Shown piece by piece: positions 1 through 7,860 of a stretch of 64,000 bases of DNA (positions are counted from its first letter, which is position 1; each line of letters begins with the position of its first letter). Origin of the DNA: CAJQGY01 sp905478015 (GTDB lineage: Bacteria; Pseudomonadota; Gammaproteobacteria; Magnimaribacterales; D2472); assembly GCA_943788365.1 (NCBI GenBank), contig CALSPZ010000001.1, forward strand, positions 310,001 through 374,000. Direction: 5' to 3'. Below the pieces are notes generated by a model that saw nothing but the letters and a program-made list of their open reading frames with translations, was not told the origin of the DNA and ran no database searches. A program made the position numbers and the translations under genes.

Positions 1-1
1 A

Positions 2-184
2 AGAAAATCAAATGATAAAAAAGATAGAATTGAGTTATCTGGCTTAGATTTTTTTAATAAAGTTAGGAATGGATATTTAAATATCGCTTCTAATGACCCA
101 GACAGAGTTAAGGTTATTAATGCTAATCAATCTCAATCTCTTATTCATAATCAAATTATCTCTTCAGTTGAGCTTTTATTATGA
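2..184 (+). CDS. tmk: Thymidylate kinase, C-terminal part (5' end outside window)
   Basis: The reading frame is open from the left edge of the window and ends in TGA at 182-184. It encodes about 60 residues that look like the thymidylate kinase C-terminus: an acidic/basic start, a GLDFFNKVRNGY segment, then a DPDRVKVINA segment. Family members end with the same arrangement (R-x-E, FF-x-x-VR-x-GY, DP-x-R-x-x-x-I-[DN]-A). The enzyme phosphorylates dTMP to dTDP in the cytosol. The stop overlaps the holB start as ATGA, and tmk-holB is a common gammaproteobacterial gene pair. The P-loop and LID region lie outside the window, so activity cannot be judged. Confidence 0.85.
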   Translation, partial: RKSNDKKDRIELSGLDFFNKVRNGYLNIASNDPDRVKVINANQSQSLIHNQIISSVELLL

Positions 185-1164
185 ACTCTTCAAAGTATCC
201 ATGGATTAATCAAAATTTAATACATTTACCTCTAAGTAGCTTTCCTCATGCATTAATTATAAATGGGCCAGAAGGGGTAGGAAAACGATCACTTGTAAAG
301 GATCTTTCTAAACATATATTACTTCATGAGTTGAATGAATCTGTTTTAAATGAACATGCAAAATTAATTGATTCAAAAAATCATCCTGATTTTTATGAGC
401 TAGATAAAGACGTTATAAAAGTTGGTGACATTAGTAGGCGCAAAGATGACAAATGGGATTCTGAAAAAGGTAAGAGAGATGCTATTAGTTTTTTGAATTT
501 AACTCCTTCAATTTCAAATAATAAAGTTCTGCTTTTGCATAATGTTGATAACATGACATTAGCAGCACAAGATGCCTTGCTTAAATCATTAGAGGAACCA
601 GCAGCATTCTCTTACATATTAATTACAACTAGCAGGCCTCATTCACTTAAATCTACTATCTATAGTAGGTGCCAGACTATTAATATTAAAAACCCGTCAA
701 GAGAAGAGGTTGATCATTGGCTTAATGATCAAGGTTTATCTGATTTTAGCTCATTAGATTTTCCTAGCTATTACACCCCTATACAAATTTTAGATGCTAT
801 CAATACAGATAATGCAAAAATATTTAGAGAATTCATCCAGCTTTTCTCTTTATATCTTGGAGATAAGTTAACTCAAAATGAATTTATAAAAGACTTTGGT
901 GATTATGATCTCACTATGATTGAAAAACTTAACTTTACAATTGAAGTTTTAAAGATTTTACTTTCTTCAAAGTTATGTAATAGAGAGCTTGGTGGAGTTT
1001 ACTCAGAATTTAATAAGTTTTTGTTTAGCAACTTAAAGATATCAAATATTATTAACGATATTAATGATTTAAAATTTAACTTTTATAAAGTTAAGTCAAT
1101 AAATGAAACACATATTTTTAACTATTTGTTTAGTGATATAAAAACTTCCTTTAGACAGCAGTAG
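181..1164 (+). CDS. holB: DNA polymerase III delta' subunit
   Basis: This is the delta' subunit of the clamp-loader complex, which helps load the beta sliding clamp. The 327-residue length is normal. Near residue 28 it has an intact P-loop-like GPEGVGK segment; further on are a NHPDFYEL segment, an ALLKSLEEPA segment (the SLEEP-type sensor region typical of HolB) and an arginine-rich SRC segment. The Cys4 zinc-binding cluster that E. coli delta' has between the P-loop and the HPD segment is absent: no cysteine lies there. A charged insert containing RRKDDKWDSEKGK follows. The start overlaps the tmk stop (ATGA), which implies translational coupling. Its 3' end overlaps the convergent SDR gene by 14 bases. 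Confidence 0.93.
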   Translation: MNSSKYPWINQNLIHLPLSSFPHALIINGPEGVGKRSLVKDLSKHILLHELNESVLNEHAKLIDSKNHPDFYELDKDVIKVGDISRRKDDKWDSEKGKRDAISFLNLTPSISNNKVLLLHNVDNMTLAAQDALLKSLEEPAAFSYILITTSRPHSLKSTIYSRCQTINIKNPSREEVDHWLNDQGLSDFSSLDFPSYYTPIQILDAINTDNAKIFREFIQLFSLYLGDKLTQNEFIKDFGDYDLTMIEKLNFTIEVLKILLSSKLCNRELGGVYSEFNKFLFSNLKISNIINDINDLKFNFYKVKSINETHIFNYLFSDIKTSFRQQ

Positions 1165-1918
1165 TTCCTCCATCTACAACGATTGTTTGCCCATTAATAT
1201 ATTCACCAGCCTTAGATCCCAATAGAACTGCAACACCAGCGATTTCTTCAGGCGAACCAATTCTTCTCATAGGGGTAGTCTTAAGTACAGTTTTAAGAAT
1301 ATCTGGATTATTCCAAAGATCTTTAGCGAAATCAGTTTTGATTAAACCAGGAGCAATTGAGTTTGCTCTTATATTATTTTTTCCAAATTCCGCTGCAATA
1401 TTTTTTACAATCATCACATCAGCAGCCTTGCTGATATTGTAAGCACCAAGAATAGATGTTCCTCGTAAAGCTGCAATACTAGATATTATAATAATTGCCC
1501 CATCATTTCTTTCTACCATCTCTGGTATTACTAAATTACTGAGTATTTGATTTGATCTAATATTATTATTCATAACCTTATCAAATGCTTCTATGGGCAT
1601 ATCAAGCATTGAACCCATATGGGTATTTGTTGCTGCATTACATATTAAAATATCTATTTGCCCAAGCATCTCTCTTGTTTTTGTGACCAAATAATCTAAT
1701 TGATCTTCATGGCTGATATTGGCTGCAATCGGAAAAGCTAAATGTTTACCAACCTCTTTATTAATTTCATTTGCTGTTTTTTCACAGGCATCAAGATTTC
1801 TGCTTGAAATTATTACCTTAGCGCCTAACTTTGCATAATTTAGCGCAATTGATTTACCAATGCCTTTTGATGATCCTGTGATGAGGGCATTTTTATTATT
1901 TAAATTGAATAAAGACAT
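1151..1918 (-). CDS. SDR-family oxidoreductase (FabG-like, classical short-chain dehydrogenase)
   Basis: A 255-residue classical short-chain dehydrogenase. The N-terminal TGSSKGIG motif (around residue 14) is the Rossmann dinucleotide-binding glycine motif, NAA (about 94-96) is the structural motif, and the serine of the IIIISS strand with Y-x-x-x-K (YNISK) forms the catalytic triad. The C-terminus NGQTIVVDGG is typical of the family. Substrate cannot be told from sequence. It resembles the DHRS4/FabG-like branch, which reduces ketones or acts on acyl chains, and canonical fabG normally sits with fabD/acpP, which are not here. It is a single gene on the minus strand, convergent and overlapping with holB, and divergent from glutaredoxin. 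Confidence 0.85.
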   Translation of the reverse strand: MSLFNLNNKNALITGSSKGIGKSIALNYAKLGAKVIISSRNLDACEKTANEINKEVGKHLAFPIAANISHEDQLDYLVTKTREMLGQIDILICNAATNTHMGSMLDMPIEAFDKVMNNNIRSNQILSNLVIPEMVERNDGAIIIISSIAALRGTSILGAYNISKAADVMIVKNIAAEFGKNNIRANSIAPGLIKTDFAKDLWNNPDILKTVLKTTPMRRIGSPEEIAGVAVLLGSKAGEYINGQTIVVDGGTTAV

Positions 1919-2003
1919 TATTTAGTGCTCCCGCATGATTAAATTACAAATATATTATAAGATAAATCATCTTAATTTAGTGTTTGTATTGCAAGGATTA
2001 TTT

Positions 2004-2231
2004 ATGTTTGAAAAAGTAGAAATTTATTCAAAATCTAACTGCTCTTATTGTGTAATGGCTAAAAGTTACTTTGAGTCTAATAACATTAATTATATTCTTC
2101 ATAATGCCGAAGATATTGATGTATTTAAAGAGCTATTAGTTAGGAATCCTGCCGCCAGAACAATGCCTCAAATATTTATTAATGATGTTTTGATTGGTGG
2201 TTATACAGATCTTGTTGAGTGGGTAAAATAA
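2004..2231 (+). CDS. grxC: Glutaredoxin, monothiol/dithiol Grx3-like
   Basis: A small thioredoxin-fold disulfide reductase that uses glutathione. I chose the ATG at 2004 (75 residues) over an upstream in-frame start at 1935 because it is preceded by AAGGA at 1993-1997 and the protein then begins directly with the first beta strand (MFEKVEIYS). The active site is C-S-Y-C at about residues 12-15, i.e. a dithiol CxYC glutaredoxin. T-M-P-Q (cis-proline loop) and GGYTDL (glutathione-binding GG-x-x-D/T-L) follow. Length fits bacterial GrxC, about 80 residues. The next gene, the AGCS symporter, starts one base after its stop. Confidence 0.9.
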   Translation: MFEKVEIYSKSNCSYCVMAKSYFESNNINYILHNAEDIDVFKELLVRNPAARTMPQIFINDVLIGGYTDLVEWVK

Positions 2232-2232
2232 T

Positions 2233-3873
2233 ATGGTTAAGTTTAATGAATTTTTGTTATTTATTGATGGTTACTTGAGTGGCTCATGGTGGTTTCCTGC
2301 ATTTTTAATTGGTACAGGCTTATTTTTTACTATTTATCTAAGATTCCCGCAATTTAGATACTTTAAACATGGATGGAGAATACTTTCAGGCAAGTTTGTA
2401 AAAGATACTACTAAAGGTGAAACAACTCCATTTCAAGCATTATCTACTGCTTTATCTGGTACTGTTGGTACTGGAAATATTGGTGGTGTTGCCCTAGCTA
2501 TATGGATTGGGGGTCCTGCTGCAATATTTTGGATGTGGATAACAGCTATTTTTGGTATGACAACAAAATTTGTTGAAGTCACCTTAGCACATAAATACAG
2601 ACGCATACTTCCAGATGGCACAGTTTCAGGTGGCCCAATGTATTTCATTGAAGAGGGCCTTAACATGAAATGGTTGGCCATTACCTTTTCAGCACTAATG
2701 ATGATTACAGCACTTGGTTCTGGTAATATGCCGCAAATCAATAACATAGCAAATGTTATGGAGTCAACATTCACAATACCTAAGTTTGCTACAGGTTTAG
2801 TTTTAGCAGTTCTTTTGTGGATGGTTATAATTGGTGGTATAAAAAGAATTGCTTTAATAGCCAGTAAGCTAGTTCCTACTATGGGCTTTATATATATTGC
2901 TGCTTCTATGGTAATAATTTTTGATAATTATGAAAATATAGTTCCATCAATCACTTCAATTTTTAGTCAGGTTTTTACTGGATCGTCCGCACTCGGTGGC
3001 TTTCTTGGAGCAAGTTTTGCTATGAGTTTGAAGTATGGTGTTGCAAGAGGTTTATACTCCAATGAGGCAGGTCAAGGATCATCTCCAATTGCACATGCTT
3101 CATCAAAGACAGAAAATCCTATAGAAGAAGGTATGGTATCTATTTTAGAGCCTTTTATTGATACTATTGTTGTTTGCACTATCACTGCTCTTGTAATTCT
3201 ATCTAGTGGTGTATGGACTGAAAAATTTGAAAATGATTTTGATCGCACCTCAACACATATAATTAATGGAATATATGATGAGTCAGTTCCTGACGATGTA
3301 AGACAACTTCAATCTTATCTATATAATCAAACTTCAAATGTAATTCCATATACAGGTGAGCTTGATATAGCTAATGGTATTCTAGTTAACAAGAACATAA
3401 CCATACTTCATAAAAATTCTATTGCTGAAAATGTCCTTTTTCATAATACAGATGGACTTCATTCAGGAAATGTTGATATTGCTTCTGGAAAAGTTGCTGT
3501 TTCCGGCATTTCACTGAGTGGAAAATCTTTAATTCACTCTGCTGAATTAACTGCAAAAGCATTCTCTTCAGGAGTTCTAGGTAAGTACGGTGAGTATATA
3601 GTTGCAATAGGATTATTGCTATTTGCATTTTCTACAGTCATTGCCTGGTCTTACTATGGAGATAGATCAACTGCTTATATCTTTGGTGAGAGAGGTGTTA
3701 TTTGGTATAGAATACTTTATGTTTTTTGTTTCTTTTTAGCATCTATCATAGATACTGAAGTAGTTTGGAATATAGCTTATGTAGTGGTTGCTTTAGTTAC
3801 GATACCAAACTTAATAGCTGTAATAGTCTTGCGTAAAGAGATAAAAAGCCTTTCAGACGAGTATAAAATTTAA
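2233..3873 (+). CDS. AGCS-family sodium:alanine/glycine symporter with a large soluble insert
   Basis: An inner-membrane alanine/glycine:cation symporter. It carries the family signatures: a TALSGTVGTGNIGGVA segment near residue 70, GPAAIFWMW, SGGPMYFIEEGL, and the GVARGLYSNEAGQGSSPIAHA segment near residue 275. About ten hydrophobic helices are visible. At 546 residues it is about 100 longer than usual family members. The extra material is a polar block at about 330-435, between the helix ending SSGVW and the conserved helix carrying FAFSTVIAWSYYGD; this segment is normally only a few residues long. The symport uses Na+, which Na+-NQR in this window would export. The substrate (Ala, Gly or another small amino acid) is inferred from the family. 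Confidence 0.9.
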   Translation: MVKFNEFLLFIDGYLSGSWWFPAFLIGTGLFFTIYLRFPQFRYFKHGWRILSGKFVKDTTKGETTPFQALSTALSGTVGTGNIGGVALAIWIGGPAAIFWMWITAIFGMTTKFVEVTLAHKYRRILPDGTVSGGPMYFIEEGLNMKWLAITFSALMMITALGSGNMPQINNIANVMESTFTIPKFATGLVLAVLLWMVIIGGIKRIALIASKLVPTMGFIYIAASMVIIFDNYENIVPSITSIFSQVFTGSSALGGFLGASFAMSLKYGVARGLYSNEAGQGSSPIAHASSKTENPIEEGMVSILEPFIDTIVVCTITALVILSSGVWTEKFENDFDRTSTHIINGIYDESVPDDVRQLQSYLYNQTSNVIPYTGELDIANGILVNKNITILHKNSIAENVLFHNTDGLHSGNVDIASGKVAVSGISLSGKSLIHSAELTAKAFSSGVLGKYGEYIVAIGLLLFAFSTVIAWSYYGDRSTAYIFGERGVIWYRILYVFCFFLASIIDTEVVWNIAYVVVALVTIPNLIAVIVLRKEIKSLSDEYKI

Positions 3874-3894
3874 CCCACTTTTCTAATATTAATT

Positions 3895-5223
3895 ATGAAA
3901 AATTTAATAATTTTACTTATATCAATACTTATTGTTTCATCATGTGGTGGAGGAGGAGGGTCTTCTTCATCTGGTGGTTCTGGCAATCCAATATCTCCAA
4001 CAGCTCCAAGCTTTAATTCATTTACTGCGAGCAGTGATCTTGTTGTAATAAATAGCGATGTCACCCTTTCATGGTCTACCTCAAATGCAAATACTTGTAC
4101 AAGAGGTGGTGATTGGTCTGGAACATCCTCAACATCGGGATCATCTTCAATAAATCTTACTGAGCTTAGATCTTATACTTTTAGCTTAACTTGTTCTGGG
4201 GCATCAGGTACCCAAGACGCAACTTCATCAGTTTCAGTGAATGTGGAAGCTGATCCAAATGGTTCAATAGGTTACGAAATATATAATGAAGAAAAAGATT
4301 CATATTGTAAAACACCAAACAACGACTCATCTGATTACTGGATTGATAATTTTGATACAAATTTAATTAATCCAGATATATATTCATTTCAGCAAGGCTT
4401 TGGATTTTTTGATAATAACGGAACAATTATTCAGGGTTGGGGTAATAACGAGGAACAGTATTACACCAGTGACTCACCGAATGCTGCAAAAAATTATAAT
4501 CCTGAAACAAACTCAACAGAAAATGCATTTATTAAAGATGGAAAGCTTGTGATACAAGCTATATACAATACAACCAATCCTTTTGAAGATCCATATTGTA
4601 TAAATAGAGATTGTAATTATGTTGCTGATTATACTTCTGCAAGAATAATTACAAGCAGTTCTAGTAACAAAACAGGTCTCTCAGTAGGTATAGATACAGA
4701 AACCACTGCCTGTTTTAAGGTTCCTGCAGGAACTGGTTTCTGGCCAGCAATTTGGTTTTTACCTGACGGTTTTATAGAGGGTAATAAATCATGGCCAAGA
4801 GATGGTGAAATGGATATTATGGAGGCAAGGGGAAGGATCCCACAAATAATAGGCTCTGCTGTTCACTGGGGACCACCAAGAGAATTATATTCAGTAGATG
4901 CACAAGTCCCTCTAGCTGTAAACTTCCAAGATACATTTCATTCATTAACTTTTAAACGTGTGGAAAATGCTATTGAGGTATATTTAGATACAATGACTGA
5001 GCCTTTTTATGAGATTAACTCTTCAAGTAATAGAATTATGGATGATTACTGGCCTTTCAATGAATCTTTTTATCTAATAATGAATGTTGCCATTGGTGGT
5101 GATTTTGATTCAGGTAGGCTTGATAGTTCTGCAATGTGCGGTAATGAGCAATGCACAAATCTTTCAAACCCCTCAAATGGCAGGTTTGAAATTGACTATA
5201 TTGAAGTTAAGTCTATTGACTAA
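3895..5223 (+). CDS. GH16-family beta-glucanase (laminarinase-like) lipoprotein
   Basis: A predicted lipid-anchored glycoside hydrolase of family 16, which cleaves beta-1,3/1,4-glucans such as laminarin by a retaining mechanism. Residues 1-16 are a lipoprotein signal with lipobox V-S-S-C17, followed by a poly-Gly/Ser tether. Residues about 40-118 form an Ig-like beta domain with two cysteines. The GH16 domain runs from about 130 to the end. The catalytic motif E-M-D-I-M-E is at 305-310, with E305 as predicted nucleophile and E310 as acid/base. A paralogue of identical architecture is at 38112-39470. It is convergent with hisIE and overlaps it by 11 bases. The exact glucan substrate is not decidable. 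Confidence 0.9.
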   Translation: MKNLIILLISILIVSSCGGGGGSSSSGGSGNPISPTAPSFNSFTASSDLVVINSDVTLSWSTSNANTCTRGGDWSGTSSTSGSSSINLTELRSYTFSLTCSGASGTQDATSSVSVNVEADPNGSIGYEIYNEEKDSYCKTPNNDSSDYWIDNFDTNLINPDIYSFQQGFGFFDNNGTIIQGWGNNEEQYYTSDSPNAAKNYNPETNSTENAFIKDGKLVIQAIYNTTNPFEDPYCINRDCNYVADYTSARIITSSSSNKTGLSVGIDTETTACFKVPAGTGFWPAIWFLPDGFIEGNKSWPRDGEMDIMEARGRIPQIIGSAVHWGPPRELYSVDAQVPLAVNFQDTFHSLTFKRVENAIEVYLDTMTEPFYEINSSSNRIMDDYWPFNESFYLIMNVAIGGDFDSGRLDSSAMCGNEQCTNLSNPSNGRFEIDYIEVKSID

Positions 5224-5815
5224 CATTTCTTTTTTTAAGTTCATCAATAACATCATTAAAAGTTAAGCTTTGATTCTTTAACAATACTGCAAGATGGAAT
5301 AAAAGATCTGCAGATTCATCTACTAATCTACCGTCATTAGTAACTGCACTAATTGATGTTTCACCAGCCTCCTCAGTAACTTTCTTAGCGATTTCTTTTA
5401 CACCTTTTTGATTTAGCTCTTTGACGTAAGAATTTGTAGAATCTCCTTTAATACGCTCATCAATTATATTTTCTAATTGATATAAAAAAGTTTTATTGGT
5501 CATATTCTCATCGTTAAAACATGTAACTGTACCTTTATGGCATGTAGGGCCTAGCGGGGATGCTGAGATAAGAATTGTATCTCCATCACAATCAAGATAT
5601 ATATTATCAACTAATAATTTATTATTTGAAGTCTCACCTTTAACCCATATTCTTTTTTTTGACCTACTAAAGAAAGTGACTATGCCTGTTTCAACTGTAA
5701 GCTTATAAGCTTCTGTATTCATGTAACCCAGCATAAGAACATCTAAAGATGATGAATCTTGTATTACTACTGGTACAAGCCCATTAGAATCGTATTTTAT
5801 ATTATTTTCAATCAT
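5213..5815 (-). CDS. hisIE: Bifunctional phosphoribosyl-AMP cyclohydrolase / phosphoribosyl-ATP pyrophosphatase
   Basis: It catalyses steps 2 and 3 of histidine biosynthesis in the cytosol. The N-terminal HisI half (about 1-110) has the metal-binding D-C-D-G-D segment and the C-H-K-G-T-V-T-C-F zinc motif. The C-terminal HisE half (about 110-200) is a MazG-like pyrophosphohydrolase with EEAGE and D-E-x-A-D-L-L-F-H. The 200-residue length is normal for the fusion form in Gammaproteobacteria. It is the last gene of the his operon, and its start overlaps the hisF stop by 4 bases (ATGA). Its 3' end overlaps the convergent GH16 gene. Confidence 0.96.
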   Translation of the reverse strand: MIENNIKYDSNGLVPVVIQDSSSLDVLMLGYMNTEAYKLTVETGIVTFFSRSKKRIWVKGETSNNKLLVDNIYLDCDGDTILISASPLGPTCHKGTVTCFNDENMTNKTFLYQLENIIDERIKGDSTNSYVKELNQKGVKEIAKKVTEEAGETSISAVTNDGRLVDESADLLFHLAVLLKNQSLTFNDVIDELKKRNVSQ

Positions 5816-6582
5816 GTATTCCTTACATTAATATTTTTAAGTTTAAGATGGTTTTTTAATTCAGGTATATCAATAATATTTTTATGGAATATGCTTGCTG
5901 CCAAACCACCACTAGCATAAGTTTTTTTAAAAAGATCAACAAAGTCATCAGATGATCCTGCTCCACCTGATGCAATAAAGGGAACCTCGATATAGTGCTG
6001 AAGTTTTAATATCTGAGTGAGATCAAAGCCAGACCTCTTACCATCACTGTTCATACAATTTAATACTATTTCACCTGCACCCATTTCTTGAACAATATTC
6101 AACCATTTAATTGTTTCAAGATCTGTTTCATACTTTGTCTTTTCACTACCAGTTTTTGCATAGACAACATAATTATTTTTATTTTTAAATGTATCAATAC
6201 CAACTACAACACACTGACTTCCAAATTCTTTTGAAAGTTTTTTAATTAACATAGGATCTTCTATAGCAGGGGAGTTTATAGAGACCTTATCAGCGCCAGA
6301 ATTTAAAACTTCTCTTGCATCATCAATACTTGATATCCCCCCAGCAACGCAAAATGGTATTGAGATATTTTTTGCTACTTCTTTGATCCATTTTTTAGAG
6401 ACAAGTGAGTTGGTTGTGCTTGCTTTAATATCGTAAAAAACAAGCTCATCCGCTCCTTCAGAATTATATCGTTCTGATAATTCAATAATAGATCCAACTT
6501 TTAAGTGATTTCTAAACTCAACACCTTTTACTACATCTCCATTTGCAACATCAAGACATGGAATTATTCGTTTAGTTAACAC
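5812..6582 (-). CDS. hisF: Imidazole glycerol phosphate synthase, cyclase subunit
   Basis: HisF forms the imidazole ring from PRFAR and the ammonia delivered by HisH, giving IGP and AICAR. It is a 256-residue (beta/alpha)8 barrel, the normal size. Visible motifs are the N-terminal R-I-I-P-C-L-D-V with the catalytic aspartate, CVAGGISS (first phosphate site), VGIDTFK (second catalytic Asp) and FIASGGAGSSDDF (second phosphate site). The start is GTG at 6580-6582, overlapping the end of hisA by 11 bases. The start is supported because the barrel begins at once with LTKRIIPCLD. Translational coupling within the operon is likely. Confidence 0.96.
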   Translation of the reverse strand: MLTKRIIPCLDVANGDVVKGVEFRNHLKVGSIIELSERYNSEGADELVFYDIKASTTNSLVSKKWIKEVAKNISIPFCVAGGISSIDDAREVLNSGADKVSINSPAIEDPMLIKKLSKEFGSQCVVVGIDTFKNKNNYVVYAKTGSEKTKYETDLETIKWLNIVQEMGAGEIVLNCMNSDGKRSGFDLTQILKLQHYIEVPFIASGGAGSSDDFVDLFKKTYASGGLAASIFHKNIIDIPELKNHLKLKNINVRNT

Positions 6583-7291
6583 TTTTTAATTCTTCCATTG
6601 ATATTTTATTTTCATAAATTGCTTTTCCAACAACACATTCATCAGCACCAATTGATTTTAAAAATAATAGATCTTCAATATTTCCAATTCCACCAGAGGC
6701 CGTAAATTTAAATTTTTTATTTGTTATAATTTTTTGATATATGTTCTTATTAGGACCTTTCAATGTCCCATCAAGGCTTATGTCTGTTGCAAGAATATTT
6801 TTTATCCAATCATTCTTTTTTAAGTAATCATAAAGACTTATCTTAGAATCAACTGACCATCCATGAGTTGATAACATGGGCTTTTGATTTTTTATATTAA
6901 AATCCAAGGCAAAAATTATTTTATCCACATACTGGCTTCGTCTGATTTCTTGAAGAAAAAGGTTATTTTCAACCGCTCCAGTTCCAACAATAACTCTATC
7001 AATTCCATAATTGATCAACATTTCAATACGATCCATAGATCTAATTCCTCCACCTACTTGGATCTTCAAACCGTTCAATGATGCAATTTTTTTAATTACA
7101 TTTAGATTATCCATTGAGTTTGTGCTTGCAGCATTTAAATCTATTATGTGAAGATAATCAAAGCCTGCATTTTTAAAAAAATTTGCTTGTTTTATTGGTG
7201 AGGGTTCGTAAATTGTTACTTTATCAAAATTACCTTTAAGAAGACGAACACAACTACCATCAAGAATATCTATTGCTGGGATTATTTTCAT
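6572..7291 (-). CDS. hisA: Phosphoribosylformimino-5-aminoimidazole carboxamide ribotide isomerase
   Basis: HisA isomerises ProFAR to PRFAR, histidine step 4. I place the start at 7291 (239 residues, the usual size) because this gives the family N-terminus MKIIPAIDILDGSCVRL and makes a TAATG overlap with the hisH stop. A frame extension upstream to 7360 lies wholly inside hisH and is not conserved-looking. Barrel motifs are PAIDI with the catalytic Asp, VGGGIRS (phosphate site), LATDISLDGT (second catalytic Asp) and TASGGIGN. It is part of the overlapping his operon. Confidence 0.95.
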   Translation of the reverse strand: MKIIPAIDILDGSCVRLLKGNFDKVTIYEPSPIKQANFFKNAGFDYLHIIDLNAASTNSMDNLNVIKKIASLNGLKIQVGGGIRSMDRIEMLINYGIDRVIVGTGAVENNLFLQEIRRSQYVDKIIFALDFNIKNQKPMLSTHGWSVDSKISLYDYLKKNDWIKNILATDISLDGTLKGPNKNIYQKIITNKKFKFTASGGIGNIEDLLFLKSIGADECVVGKAIYENKISMEELKSVN

Positions 7292-7860
7292 TAGGCGTTT
7301 ATAAAAAATTTTAAAAAATTTGATCCTGCTTGGGAAGATTTTTCTGGATGAAATTGACATCCATATAAGTTATCTTTTTTAACTACAGCTGAAATCTTCT
7401 CAACATATTCTGTTGAAGCGATCTGATCTTCAGAATTAATAACTGCATAACTATTAGCATAATAATAATAATCTGAAATACTATCGAATTGAGATTTTGC
7501 ATAATTCCATCCCATGTGAGGAATAGGGCACTCAGCCGACCCTTTTAATTTTATAACATTGCCTTTTAATAAACCTAAACAATTTGTCTCACCTTCTTCA
7601 GAGTGTTCAAATAAAACTTGCATACCAACACAAATACCCAAAATAGGCCCTTTGTATGCTTTCAATAGAATATCCAACCCTTTGTCTTTGAGTTGATTCA
7701 TAACGATATCAGCAGCTCCTACTCCTGGCACAATCAACTTATCAGATCTTTCAAGAACTGAACCTTCATTTGATATAACTGATCTTAAGCCAAGCCTATC
7801 AATTGAATATTTAATTGAATTTAAGTTAGCTCCTCCACAATCCATTATGCCAATTTTCAT
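7291..7860 (-). CDS. hisH: Imidazole glycerol phosphate synthase, glutaminase subunit
   Basis: The class I glutamine amidotransferase partner of HisF. Its 189 residues are slightly shorter than usual (about 196-200). The nucleophile elbow G-I-C-V-G-M-Q carries the catalytic Cys, and C-Q-F-H-P-E-K-S near the C-terminus carries the catalytic His and Glu. The N-terminus MKIGIMDCGGANLNSI is typical (usually D-Y/S-G-x-G-N). Its start overlaps the hisDB stop by 4 bases (ATGA) and its stop overlaps the hisA start as TAATG, so the whole set is probably co-translated. Confidence 0.95.
   Translation of the reverse strand: MKIGIMDCGGANLNSIKYSIDRLGLRSVISNEGSVLERSDKLIVPGVGAADIVMNQLKDKGLDILLKAYKGPILGICVGMQVLFEHSEEGETNCLGLLKGNVIKLKGSAECPIPHMGWNYAKSQFDSISDYYYYANSYAVINSEDQIASTEYVEKISAVVKKDNLYGCQFHPEKSSQAGSNFLKFFINA

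Noticed and set aside
2433..2774. 113-codon open frame antisense to the AGCS symporter
   Set aside because: A shadow of the Gly/Ala-rich symporter sequence; no support as a gene.
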